Below are positions 28,475-38,736 of a DNA stretch of 64,000 nt, piece by piece. Source of the stretch: Eremothecium cymbalariae DBVPG#7215 (Eukaryota > Ascomycota > Saccharomycetes > Saccharomycetales > Saccharomycetaceae); NCBI RefSeq assembly GCF_000235365.1, contig NC_016452.1:1102001-1166000 (forward strand), given 5' to 3'. A program made the position numbers and the translations under genes. The notes beneath the pieces are model-generated. The model was not told the origin of the DNA. It searched no databases and saw only the letters and a list, made by a program, of their open reading frames with translations. Position 1 is the first letter of the stretch; every line of letters starts with the position of its first letter.

Positions 28475-28972
28475 CTAGAAGCCTAGTGACTTGAGGATGG
28501 AGATCTTTACCTGCTTCACAAAATCCGGTCTGTTGTCGCGCCATAGAATGCAAGCGTCAATGTTAGCCCCAGACTCCACATTCGGCTCGCTTAGCATGCT
28601 CATCACACTTAGTAGGATCTTCTCCACACTCTGCACGGGAGACCACCGCTCACTAGCCTCTTCGTACATGTTTGGATCCTCCCCTGGCGCATGTAGAATC
28701 GATATACAGACCTCTCCGTTCGGATACACATTGGGGTGTAAAATACTAGGTGTGAACGTTAGCTTTGGAGGCGATAACGGATAATCGGTAGGGAACTGTA
28801 GCCTTGCATTAAAAATCCCTCCCTCGTATGGGGAGTCTGGAGGTCCCGCAATTAGACAATCCCACAAAAACATATTCTCTTCATTCACAGGTCCTGCAAC
28901 AATACCCTCCGGACAATCCTTGAGCAACTGCTGCATCTCCTTCATCAATCTTTTTTGAGCCGTCTTGGACAT
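28475..28972 (-). CDS. UBC7: E2 ubiquitin-conjugating enzyme Ubc7
   Basis: 165 aa, the size of Sc Ubc7 (YMR022W). The UBC fold is complete, with the HPN motif in [14 protein letters not shown] and catalytic Cys89. The acidic loop [17 protein letters not shown] after the active site is the UBE2G2/Ubc7 insertion. It works at the ER with Cue1, Hrd1 and Doa10 in ER-associated degradation. Divergent from MAC1 across about 600 bp. Confidence 0.97.
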   Translation of the reverse strand: MSKTAQKRLMKEMQQLLKDCPEGIVAGPVNEENMFLWDCLIAGPPDSPYEGGIFNARLQFPTDYPLSPPKLTFTPSILHPNVYPNGEVCISILHAPGEDPNMYEEASERWSPVQSVEKILLSVMSMLSEPNVESGANIDACILWRDNRPDFVKQVKISILKSLGF

Positions 28973-29568
28973 ATCTATCTAACTTTTCCAATTTCTACAC
29001 TACCTGTCTGTCAACCTCTCGTTTCTTTGACCTCGTATTGGAAATACTGGAATCCCAATAGCCTATGTACTTATATATAAAATGTCTTTAAACAAGTCAT
29101 GATCATATTAAATGTAAAGTCTGGGAAAGAAAAAAAATAAGCATCATCACTGCACACAGCAACGTTAAATCATAACGATTAAAAGGGATCTAACACACCT
29201 GAGAAGATCATCAAGCCGTCTGCAGGCAGCTTAATAAATTCCGAGGATCAATATATTGCTTTTGAAACAAAAAAGCCTGTTCTGTTATACACCCATCGAT
29301 TTATTGCGAGCCAAATATCCAATATTATTTAATCTTCTCGGGACCTGAGCAATTTCATTCGAGTTAAAGCACAGAAACTTGAGATTCGTACATCTAAAGG
29401 AAAAACCAACAACCGGACGTTTGGACGATAACGTTTGTATTATTGGTTCTTCGAAGTTTAGCTCTGTGGGGGAGGCAAAATATTTTTGTTGTTTGAAAAA
29501 CTGCTATTATTGGTAGTTGTGTGTTATACAATATAGTAGGCTCTGTCTAGGGAGAGTGTGGAATAAAA
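28973..29568. promoter_or_regulatory. Divergent promoter region, UBC7 and MAC1
   Basis: About 600 bp, AT-rich near UBC7. No confident transcription-factor site or RNA gene recognised. Confidence 0.35.
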
Positions 29569-30852
29569 ATGATTATATTTGATGGTGATAAATATTCATG
29601 TGTAGCTTGCATACGAGGTCATAGGTCGTCTACTTGCAAGCACAGTGAGAGAATGTTGGTGAAGGTGAGAACTCGGGGTCGGCCATCTCCGATGGATATT
29701 CGTAAGGTGATTTTGGTCGATGCAAACTCGAAGATAAAAACGCCGGAAGAATCAGGATCCGAGCGAGAGGAACGGATGTCCGAAAGCGGGTCTAAGGGGG
29801 GTGAGTGTGGTAGTGGATCATCAGGGAGGGCAACATGCTCCAAGATGGACAAGCAGCCTACGTTGTTTCTCAAGGCACTGAAAAAGCAGAAGGCGCTGCT
29901 GATTGATGGGACGTTGAAAATTATGATTGAGGACAAGAGCAATGGTAATCCTAATGATAAGAAGTTTAAGTTTGTTACTGAGAGGGATTTTTTGTTGAAA
30001 CATAGTAGTAGCAGTGATAATTTATATCACGATGGTAACGTGGGAGACGAGGAGGAGGAAGAGGAGGATTGTTGTGGGTGCGGGCAAAAGGCTGTACGAA
30101 AGAAGAGGAAACAAGCTGATGGCGGGTTAATATCGCATGAAAATCAAGGTTCCATGGATGGAAATCCGTCTGCACTCGGTGGTGAAGACTTCCGAAGTAT
30201 TGTGGAGCCATTCACCTACAAGGGAGTATACCTTAGTACGCAGTGTTCGTGTGATGATGATCAGTGTCCGTGCGACAATTGTTTGATACACAGGAAGGAA
30301 GAAGAGTTAAATAGATTCATACAGCAGTCGGGTGTTCCGTTGACTTCTTTAACATCAGATTCTGTTAATACCACTCTTGAATCGAAATTGAGGGTATCTG
30401 CGGTATCACATTCCGAGCAGGAGCGCCATAATCAGTTCCTTCAACTCCCATCCGATAAAGGACCAGAACCAGGAGGTGGTATCGTTAGCTGTGGTACAGA
30501 AAACGGGAACCATACAGAGAAACCGGATGTATGTGTGCGTATTCCTATGAATTGCGTGTGTCCTGATCACGTGGTACATCCAGAGGAGATGATATCCATG
30601 AATAGTCTACTCTTGCATGGTCTATTTAATACTAAACTTAAACGTAAAACGGTAATAAAACATCGTGGGAAGCTGATAAGTTCTAAATATTGGTGGGATT
30701 TCTTACACATACAGCTTTCAATGATGTCGGAATCACAACTAGAGTGTTTGGATCTTTTGCAGTGGTTTGACAATATTCTAATAACATATGGCCCCTCACT
30801 TCCTGATGCAGGTACTGTATTGCCAGAATTAGACTACATGCTAGTAACATAA
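29569..30852 (+). CDS. MAC1: Copper-sensing transcription activator Mac1
   Basis: 427 aa (Sc Mac1, YMR021C, 417 aa). Residues 1-45 form a copper-fist DNA-binding domain: CVACIRGHRSSTCKHS, then the RGRP minor-groove motif. The first C-terminal copper-sensing repeat (about 224-240) is intact, with the C-x-C-x4-C-x-C-x2-C-x2-H pattern in CSCDDDQCPCDNCLIH. The second keeps only part of its cysteines (about 320-335, CVRIPMNCVCPDHVVH). A tract of Glu residues precedes a CCGCG cluster near 155. Mac1 turns on high-affinity copper and iron uptake (CTR1, FRE1 in Sc) when copper is low. Confidence 0.95.
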   Translation: MIIFDGDKYSCVACIRGHRSSTCKHSERMLVKVRTRGRPSPMDIRKVILVDANSKIKTPEESGSEREERMSESGSKGGECGSGSSGRATCSKMDKQPTLFLKALKKQKALLIDGTLKIMIEDKSNGNPNDKKFKFVTERDFLLKHSSSSDNLYHDGNVGDEEEEEEDCCGCGQKAVRKKRKQADGGLISHENQGSMDGNPSALGGEDFRSIVEPFTYKGVYLSTQCSCDDDQCPCDNCLIHRKEEELNRFIQQSGVPLTSLTSDSVNTTLESKLRVSAVSHSEQERHNQFLQLPSDKGPEPGGGIVSCGTENGNHTEKPDVCVRIPMNCVCPDHVVHPEEMISMNSLLLHGLFNTKLKRKTVIKHRGKLISSKYWWDFLHIQLSMMSESQLECLDLLQWFDNILITYGPSLPDAGTVLPELDYMLVT

Positions 30853-31116
30853 CCTAGGGATCCAAAAGAAAAAACGGTAAACGGAAAATAGCTTGGGGAG
30901 GTTGATAGGATCATCCAGAGACAGAAAAAGTTTTCATGATAAAATTAAATATGGTCGTTATTCCTTGTATATAGAAAAAATAATAGGATCATGGTATGCA
31001 GCACGTACAGTCATACATATATATGTATATGCGTAAAACAACTAGTTTCAAACTTTATGTGCACGACTTCGGTTAGTAAAACTAACTTACATGTACAGTA
31101 TAAATCTGTTGAAATT

Positions 31117-32634
31117 TTATTGGCGCTGTTGTTTTAATATATACTGAGCTTCACGTATGCCACTTTCCCATGCGCCATAACTACATCCAAGAGACTTAAA
31201 AACAGTATGCTCTCCTGCAAATCTGATCCGGCTATCTTGGCCCTTATTTATTGACTCAACAAGACCTTTGGGGTCATCGCCTGCGTGGCAGGCCGAGTAC
31301 CCGCCCAGTGAATATGGGTCTTTAGCCCACGATGTTGTAATCACATTTTTTAAAATTGGGTTCTTTAAATCAGAGTTGTTGGTAATCTTGCTCTCCAGAT
31401 CAATTATACAATCAAATGGCGATCCAATGGCTTTTATTACAATATCAATAAGCGGTTTAAAGGTTTTAGCTATTTCAGCTTTGCATGAATTCTCGATGTA
31501 TTCAGTTGAAGGAGGTTTGGTAAAAATTATCAAACTAGGAATTCCAGCAATTGCCATCATATTAACAATAGCAACCGGATAATCAGAGTAATGCTTAAAA
31601 TCTTGCGTCATGGAATCAATTTTTTTTGCAAAGCTTTCGAAATCCCTTGCGGCACGAACTTCTTTATCGATATGAACCTTTTGAATACCTGCCTTAAAGA
31701 TGTTACTACATCGATTTTCCCAAGTACACTTATCGAATTCCAATATCAGTTTACCTAGGAATCCGAAATGCATTTTATTGATTTTCGAACTTATGCTTTC
31801 ATTGAGTGGAGGAATAAATTCGATTCTTCCCATTCTTTTTTCTTCTTGCAAAGATAGAGCTAACACCGTCCGCGGAATGGTTACCACACAGAATTCTGTC
31901 CTGTATACAGCACCATCATTGGTAGTAACATGGACCTCGTCACCAACACGTTTAATCTGCCTCACTTCGGTATTAAGTTTGATCCAATCCTCAGGAAAGC
32001 TTCTTTGAATTCTACCTACAATTTTGTCGTAGTTCAACACCATAGCGTCCCGCCTATTTTGATCCATCTCAGACCATCTGCCACTGAGCATCTTCCAATC
32101 AACCCCATGCCAAAATTCGAGATTTTGTGCTGCCATTGCAAGAATTTCAATCTGCCTGTCACTCAGCGAAGTATGCTTTTCATATATGTACCTCAAGAAA
32201 ATCTCAAAAAATGTAACATCTTCAGCCTCTTGCCCAAACAACTCACTCTCAATATATTGCATAAGCTGGTTCAAAAGCGCATCCAAACCTACCTTTTCAC
32301 AGTTCATCAACGTACCGTCATGTTCCATATATATAACAGACCCAATATCAAAAACAAAATCTGCCCGTTCACTCTTTGGAAGACTTAGTTCCTCAAGGAA
32401 TAACCCATTTTCCAACGTATGATGATGCCAAGAGCCACCCAAATCATAAGCACGCTCGGGAAATACTTCACTTTTCACAGTAAATAGTCTTCCACCTACT
32501 CGAGGTCTAGCCTCCAGCAGCATGCAATTTTTCACACCACTCGCATACAGTTCGGACGCTGTTTTAAGACCAGCAATTCCTGCACCGACGATGACAGCGC
32601 ACTTCACGGAATCCTTCTCCAAAATCTTTTCCAT
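31117..32634 (-). CDS. FMS1: Polyamine (spermine) oxidase
   Basis: 505 aa (Sc Fms1, YMR020W, 508 aa). A flavin amine oxidase with an FAD-binding Rossmann motif, VGAGIAGLKTASEL, near residue 14, GGRL in LEARPRVGGRL, and the C-terminal flavin-binding block RIRFAGEHT with YGAWESG. It oxidises spermine to spermidine and 3-aminopropanal, feeding pantothenate and hypusine synthesis. The frame stays open upstream to a GTG; the ATG at 32634 places the Rossmann fold about 12 residues in, as in Sc. Confidence 0.95.
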   Translation of the reverse strand: MEKILEKDSVKCAVIVGAGIAGLKTASELYASGVKNCMLLEARPRVGGRLFTVKSEVFPERAYDLGGSWHHHTLENGLFLEELSLPKSERADFVFDIGSVIYMEHDGTLMNCEKVGLDALLNQLMQYIESELFGQEAEDVTFFEIFLRYIYEKHTSLSDRQIEILAMAAQNLEFWHGVDWKMLSGRWSEMDQNRRDAMVLNYDKIVGRIQRSFPEDWIKLNTEVRQIKRVGDEVHVTTNDGAVYRTEFCVVTIPRTVLALSLQEEKRMGRIEFIPPLNESISSKINKMHFGFLGKLILEFDKCTWENRCSNIFKAGIQKVHIDKEVRAARDFESFAKKIDSMTQDFKHYSDYPVAIVNMMAIAGIPSLIIFTKPPSTEYIENSCKAEIAKTFKPLIDIVIKAIGSPFDCIIDLESKITNNSDLKNPILKNVITTSWAKDPYSLGGYSACHAGDDPKGLVESINKGQDSRIRFAGEHTVFKSLGCSYGAWESGIREAQYILKQQRQ

Positions 32635-33516
32635 TAGAAGCGAGTTTTTAGCCTGGAGAAAGCAAGTGATCAGTGTAGCATTTAAAAACACAATCACTAT
32701 ACTGCAATCTCGAAAAGAGCTGGAGGGGCAAAGTTATGTCATGATATAATACAACATATAATATAGTGTAAATCGAGAAAAAAGTCGGCTAATCAAAATT
32801 TTAAAAAACCGAGCCGTTCGAAGAAAAAACGAGTTCCTCTCGAGGATAGTTGGAAACGGAATTTGTCAGGCGTCGAAACAACAAATTGGGGGGAGTGGGA
32901 GATAGTGTTCATTGAAGCTGATGAATAAAATCGTTAGATTATAGCCTGTATTTGCTCTGTAACACACCTGTTTCGAAGGTACTTGTTGGTTTGCGCAACA
33001 GTAACGAAAGATTAGTAAAAGCTACTGTTTATGGCGTAATTATTCATCTTAAAAACATCATTGAAGAATCACTGAAGCGCCATTGACAAACGGGGTAGTA
33101 GGAGATCTGATGTGATGAGATGCCACTACTCGTTATATCATTCACAACACTTGGAGGCTGAGAAGGGAAAACCCCTTGCAGCTCCCAGGTAAGGCGTAAA
33201 TATAGCGCAAACGTTAACTTAGTATATCAGTTTGGAATACCTTAGCATCTCGTCTTGGTTTGGTGATGTGAGGAGGAACAAGCAGAGCACATCGTAGATT
33301 CTTGGGTGGTTCTCTATCTTTTTCTGTTGCTAAATGTATGGAGGATTTAGAGATCTGGAAATTTGGGATCTTTGCTTTTTTTGTCCTAATCACAATCACG
33401 AAAGAATTATGCAAGATACGCCAAAAAGATAGGACAGGACAGTCAGATAAAATACGAACATCCGGTCAGACAGCTTGTCGTTGTAAGAATTGTGCAGTGT
33501 TAAACAGAAATAAATA
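32635..33516. promoter_or_regulatory. Divergent promoter region, FMS1 and PRI2
   Basis: About 880 bp. I looked for ACGCG-type MCB elements, expected upstream of a DNA-replication gene, and saw none on either strand. A 71-codon frame ending at 33517 overlaps the PRI2 start and has no recognisable content. Confidence 0.35.
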
Positions 33517-35046
33517 ATGTTTAGGCAGTCTAAGAAACGTGCTGCGCAAAGAAGAAGCGATTTTGCCACAGCTGACCAGTCAACGACGTATATCCAGGCA
33601 GGGATTTCCTTTAATGATGAACAGGAAAGATACGAGCTGCTGTATCCTACGAAGTTATCATTTTACCACCTGCCGCCCATTGGAGAGATCACATTGGATC
33701 AGTTTGAGACTTGGGCGATTGACCGGTTGAAGGTACTACTTGAACTTGAGTCTTTGGCGCAGAGGAACAAAAATATCAAGGAGATGGAGCAAGTCATCAA
33801 GCCGATATTGGCAAGCTGCATTCCGTTATCTGAGTCTTTGGAGTCTCGTAAAAAGGATTACTACAGTCACTTCATTCTGCGGCTGTGCTTCTGTCGTTCT
33901 AAAGACTTGCGCGAGAAATTCCTACATGCTGAGACCATACTGTTCAAGTTGCGTTTCCAGATGTTGACACAAGCAGACCAAACCAAGTTTGTGCAGAGCT
34001 TGAATCTACCCTTGTTGCAATTCATAAGCGACGAGGAGAAGCAGGAAATTGCGACAGAGCTGTACGAGACCGTGTCCCCACAACTGCAGTTCCAACTAAA
34101 CCTATCCGAAGAGCAACAACGTCGCCAGTTCTTCAACCACGAACGTTTTATAAAGCTTCCCTTCGAAGCTGTCATTGATCTGCTCGGAACTCGTCAAGTC
34201 TTCCTTAAACAAGGCTGGGCGTACCTGCCCCAGTTCCAGCAGCTGAACCATATTGCTAACGAATACGCTTCCCGTCTGTCCGATGACCTTTTAAAGACAT
34301 ACCAGCATATCCCAAAACTCAACGAGGATGATCGTCTGCTTCCAATCCTCACCCACCTGTCCACAGGATACGTCGTGACCGAACACCACTACTCCTTCTC
34401 CGACTCCTCCCTGCACCCATCGTCCGAAACCACTGCTGATACAATAACCGCTGCATCACTCCACAACCCTGAAGTCCGCAGCGCCTTCCCTCTGTGTGCC
34501 AAAAACCTAATGGACGGCCTCTCCAAAAACAATCACCTCAAATTTAATGGCCGCCAGCAGCTGTCGTTCTTCCTGAAGGGCCTAGGCATGTCCGTCGATG
34601 AAGCCCTCAAGTTCTGGACTGATGCATTCACCCGCTCAACCTCCATGTCACTCGAAAAGTTCAACAAGGAATACCGCTACAACTTTAGACACAACTACGG
34701 TCTCGAAGGTAATAGAATCAACTACAGGCCCTGGGACTGTCGTACAGTGCTATCTAAACCCCGCCCAGCCCGCGGCGAATACCACGGTTGCCCATACCGT
34801 GACTGGAACCCAGAAAAGCTCTCTGCCACCCTAGCTGCAATGAATCTAACTCAATCCCAAGTATCTTCCATTCTCGATAGCGCTAAACGCAATGAGTTCA
34901 CTTTAGCCTGTACGAAGGCTTACGAATTTTCGGCTCTGTCCGAAGCTCCTGGCACCGCCAATCCTTCAGAACCGCTCATCACCGACCAAACCCATATAAC
35001 CCATCCGAATCTGTACTTCGACAGAGCCCGCCGCAGGCGTACGTAA
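33517..35046 (+). CDS. PRI2: DNA primase large subunit
   Basis: 509 aa (Sc Pri2, YKL045W, 528 aa). The N-terminal domain carries LSFYHLPPIGEITLDQFETWAIDRLK. The C-terminal domain carries the four 4Fe-4S ligands Cys327, Cys408, Cys425 and Cys465, with the same spacing (81, 17, 40) as the Sc cluster cysteines. Conserved REYHGCPYRDW-like and YNFRHNYGLEGNR blocks surround them. It is part of DNA polymerase alpha-primase and helps start RNA-DNA primers. The coding sequence becomes more C-rich towards its 3' end. Confidence 0.97.
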   Translation: MFRQSKKRAAQRRSDFATADQSTTYIQAGISFNDEQERYELLYPTKLSFYHLPPIGEITLDQFETWAIDRLKVLLELESLAQRNKNIKEMEQVIKPILASCIPLSESLESRKKDYYSHFILRLCFCRSKDLREKFLHAETILFKLRFQMLTQADQTKFVQSLNLPLLQFISDEEKQEIATELYETVSPQLQFQLNLSEEQQRRQFFNHERFIKLPFEAVIDLLGTRQVFLKQGWAYLPQFQQLNHIANEYASRLSDDLLKTYQHIPKLNEDDRLLPILTHLSTGYVVTEHHYSFSDSSLHPSSETTADTITAASLHNPEVRSAFPLCAKNLMDGLSKNNHLKFNGRQQLSFFLKGLGMSVDEALKFWTDAFTRSTSMSLEKFNKEYRYNFRHNYGLEGNRINYRPWDCRTVLSKPRPARGEYHGCPYRDWNPEKLSATLAAMNLTQSQVSSILDSAKRNEFTLACTKAYEFSALSEAPGTANPSEPLITDQTHITHPNLYFDRARRRRT

Positions 35047-35115
35047 TCAAACCTAATTTCCCAATCGGGCTCCTGTGTTTTCCCCTTCTTCCTAAAATCC
35101 GCCCGTGTGCTTTTT

Positions 35116-35141
35116 GTGCCCGCCCTGCTACCTGCGGGCAC
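35116..35141. repeat. Small inverted repeat after PRI2
   Basis: Arms GTGCCCGC (35116-35123) and GCGGGCAC (35134-35141) with a 10-nt loop, 70 bp after the PRI2 stop. It could fold in the PRI2 3' UTR. Role unknown. Confidence 0.5.
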
Positions 35142-35480
35142 TTCCCCTCTCAGAAACAGCAAAAATAAAGTCCCCGAAATCTCACATTTCAAAGTCATAT
35201 GTAACGTAACCTAATTTAATCGGAGGAAGGACCGTAAGGTACCGTTCAGCAGTAGTCCAGAAACTCGCGCACGAATCAACTGTCAATTTGTGCCGAGAAC
35301 CTTTTTCCTAAGGACACGTCTTTTTCCACGCACCACACTGTGCGCGCGCCAGTTTCTTCGCAGTTTATCTTTTTGCCACTTTATTCGTCATGCGTATTTG
35401 CCTGCAGCTGCCGCCATAGTGATCTTCGTGTTCTGCGTGTTCCTCAAACACGGAGAAACAGCTGTAGCTGCAACGCAGGG

Positions 35481-35574
35481 CCCCCCCCACCCATTCCCGC
35501 CAAAGCTCCTCTCGGCACTACGGCAGATCTGCCGTAGTGCCGAGAGGAGCTTTGGCGGGAATGGGTGGGGGGGG
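35481..35574. repeat. Perfect 94-bp palindrome (47-bp arms, no spacer)
   Basis: I paired every base from the centre (between 35527 and 35528, inside AGATCT) outward and found 47 consecutive matches. Pairing breaks at 35480/35575. The outer eight bases are a C run on the left and a G run on the right. Each arm contains ATTCCCGCCAAA or its complement. The unit would extrude as a loopless cruciform or fold as an RNA hairpin. It may be a natural element or an assembly fold-back artefact. Confidence 0.97.
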
Positions 35575-36663
35575 GAAGGGGTACGAGGGCAAAAAGCCTA
35601 CGGGATTAAGTGCGGGTTTTTTCACAAGAAAGCGTTCCCCAGAAATACCCCTACGATCTACGCATCTGGCGAGAACTTGCATATACAGGAACCAGATCTG
35701 TACCCTTCCATGCTCCAAGGAGATAGAGACGCTGTTTTAACGCCTGCACAGCCAGAAACTGCGGGTAACGCTCCTCCGATGCCACACCCTGGACAGGCGG
35801 GGACAGACACCTCACCCATTCCACACGTCCAATTTCCTCTCGAAGATCGAACCACCGCCAAGCGGTCAGGGTCCAGCGCCCTGCAGCCCGCCCTCCCCCC
35901 CCCCCCCGCCGCAACCGGCCCAGGCAATGGCCTGGGCCTGGGCCTGGCGCTGCCGCCCATGCATCAACCAATTGTCCTCTACTGCGTGTGCTCCCCACCA
36001 TCTTTCTTTTTCTGTTGCCACAGCTTCCTCTCCAAAAGCCGCCTCTCATGCGTCACTGGATACCATGCACGAACGCTATTGTTCAAACCTAACCACACTG
36101 CCGTCGCAAATTGAGACCTTTAAAAGAAGAATGGTCGATCCGACGATGTTACAAGCTCCTGGCGTCTCCGCACTGATCTGCGCCCGCTGGCCAGCGGCCA
36201 GCGGCAGAGAGCAGCACTGCAAAAACCCGCCCACACCCGACAAAGCGAAACTCAGACCGCATGCGGGCGCACCCACACCTCCAAGCAACCCTACTGCAGA
36301 TGTGCGTCAGCTTCTACCCCCCGCTGCCTACGCTGTGCGCGGAACAACGTATAGAATGCACATGAATCTCATTGGGGGTTTTTCTGCCCATATTCCTTTC
36401 TTCCCTGCATATAGAGCGTTATCTCGGCAACCAAAAGGTCCCCGTACCCCCTCCCCACCACCCATCTCCTCTCCCCAGCCCAAAAGAAAGACACTCCCAG
36501 CGAAAATAGACAAGAATGAACCCACAAAATGCCCTTCACATCATTGTGTGTATACATACCCTCGGCGTGAGCAGTATATACCACTACGTAATAACTACCA
36601 GTACTGAGTGGCCTTTTTACCCTTTTGAAGTAAAACAAAAAATACAAAATACAAAAAAGTCTC

Positions 36664-37840
36664 ACTGCAGATACGTGCGTGCGGACTGCGGCATATGCAC
36701 AAGTCTCTGCTATTATCGCTAATACAATTGCCATCCGTGCCATAATTTTCCTCGTACGTATACAGTAAAAGGGACACATACATACAATTACTAAATGCAT
36801 ATTCATCCACGATCTCATGCATAGCGCTGCACATTACCCTCCAAAATAAGAAGCAAAAATTAATATCGCTTATTGGCTGATCGATCCGTCGATCAAAATC
36901 CAAGCACAGCCCAATCAATCAGTCAATCATACGAAACCACCAGCTCCCGCCCGCCGCCCGGTCTGTTTCACCCTCTGCAAATCGCTTTTCTCGTCGTCTG
37001 CGGGTGAAACACACGCAGCCAGCTGCATCTGCATAACACGTTTCTTCTCCTTGAACCACCGCCGCCACCGCCACCACCACGACGGTGTGCAGTGCACGCA
37101 GTGCACTGCACAGTAAAGAAGGAAAAAACGCACGGGTTCATTTCCGGTGCAAGGTTAGGAAGCAAATTAAGCGCACAGATTAAAACCTTCACCACGCACA
37201 TAACAACGCTCGCGCATAATACACGCATTAAGAGGAAAGGGGGAAAAACCATAATAATAAGCGTAGTACTAATAATACATAATACATAATACATAACACT
37301 TGATACTAATGGTAATGGTAAAAAAGGAAAAGAAACCAAGACACCGACACCGAGAGAGACACATATAAGCTCTCCATGTTGGTACCGCATAGCCCTTTTC
37401 TCTCTTCCCACACCTTTTCCTCCTTTGTGTTCTTTTTTCTATTGGGTTTCCTAATTATTCTCTTGGTTCTCCCGTGTATGTGTGTGTGTGTGGTCTCTTC
37501 TTTTCTCTCCTCTCTCTCTCTGAATATAACTATAAACACCACTATCACCTTTTTTATTTTTCTATTTTATTATTAGTATTTGTTGTTGTTGTTTCTACTA
37601 CTTACTGCCCGCCTGCCTGCCCTATATTTACCGAATACTCCCGCAGCACAACGCAGAAAGTAGGTATACAAACAAAACACTTATAAACCAAGCCACTCAG
37701 CACACACAAGGACAGTGCAGTGCAGTGCAGTACAGGTTAACAACTGCATATCAAGAAAGGAAAAACAGAAAGAAACAGAAACGAAAAAAACGGGCGTTTT
37801 TCCAGTACACAAGACGGAGACCGCCATTTGCAGAGACTGA
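36664..37840. promoter_or_regulatory. Cluster of TGCA cores upstream of the APSES gene
   Basis: By eye I count about 18 TGCA tetramers in about 1.2 kb, roughly three to four times chance. They include the inverted repeat at 37086-37112 and a GTGCAGTGCAGTGCAG run near 37713-37730. TGCA is the core bound by APSES factors of the Phd1/Sok2/Efg1 type, so autoregulation is plausible. This is inference from motif density only. Confidence 0.4.
37086..37112. repeat. Inverted repeat with 12-bp arms
   Basis: TGTGCAGTGCAC (37086-37097), spacer GCA, GTGCACTGCACA (37101-37112), perfect arms. It contains four TGCA cores. Confidence 0.9.
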
Positions 37841-38464
37841 ACAAGACCGGCAAGAACCCAGCGGATCCATTGGCTCGCCCCCCTTCTCCTGTTCTTGGTT
37901 TTTAGTTTGTTCGTTTTTGTTGTTTTAGACATCTGGTGATTTTGAACGATTCGTGCGTTTTTTTACGTTGTCACTGCCGCACATAGATCGGCCCTAAAAC
38001 CAGCGGGATTTGAGAATCGCGGCTACTGGAATTGATACATCTACGTACGGTCGTGCACGCAGGTTTACGCAGGTGTACGCATCGTGTGGTTGGCTGGGCA
38101 TTCACGAACAGAGAGCGGCGGCCACGAAGGCAGGACGGATTCGAGGTTTGGTGTGGGAAAAAGGAACTCGATCGAGGGCTTCTTTTTTTTCATTCTTTTA
38201 TACTGTGGGTCGCACCGACAGACAGAGGGTCAGACAGCCAGACAGCCAGACAGAGGTGGTTTAGTCGGAGTGAGTTAGCCCGTCGACAGAGAGCATATAC
38301 ACTAGTTAGAGAAGGGGAATTTGTTTCTTTTTTTGGATTTTGGTTTTTTCGTTTGGTGTTTGGTTCTTTCCTCTCTCCGTTCGTCAGCTTTTCTATCTCG
38401 TGGAGTTACTTACTGGTGGTTTGACGAGTAGTACAGGTGTTTTATACAGGCTACAGCCAACGGC

Positions 38465-38500
38465 TACAGGTACAGGTACAGGTACAGGTACAGGTACAGG
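38465..38500 (+). repeat. Six tandem copies of TACAGG
   Basis: Perfect 6-bp tandem repeat about 125 bp before the APSES gene start, likely in its 5' leader. Confidence 0.9.
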
Positions 38501-38623
38501 TTACAGTTCTCTGTATTTTTTTATTTTTACTCCCTCTCCAAATTTTTTTTTTTATATTATTAATTTTTCGTTCCTCATTTTTGTCTTTTCTCTATTTCTG
38601 GGGATAGAGAAGGCCCCAATATC

Positions 38624-38690
38624 ATGAGTTATTATGGTGATTGGTATTACTATTACCCACAAAATCAACAACAGCAAGGTCAGGAACACC

Positions 38691-38736
<46 letters not shown>

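Larger units (their letters stand above)
35047..38623. promoter_or_regulatory. Long gene-free region upstream of the APSES regulator
   Basis: 3.6 kb with no supported protein gene. The left part (to about 36.5 kb) is GC- and C-rich, with homopolymer C and G runs and a perfect 94-bp palindrome. The open frames there (35290-36114, 35927-36607) either begin with non-ATG codons or encode only low-complexity residues. The right part has many TGCA cores, CA/TG inverted repeats, CAGACAGC repeats (about 38223-38252) and TACAGG repeats. By analogy with the long promoters of Sc PHD1 and SOK2, I read the right part as the promoter and 5' leader of the downstream gene. Confidence 0.55.
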
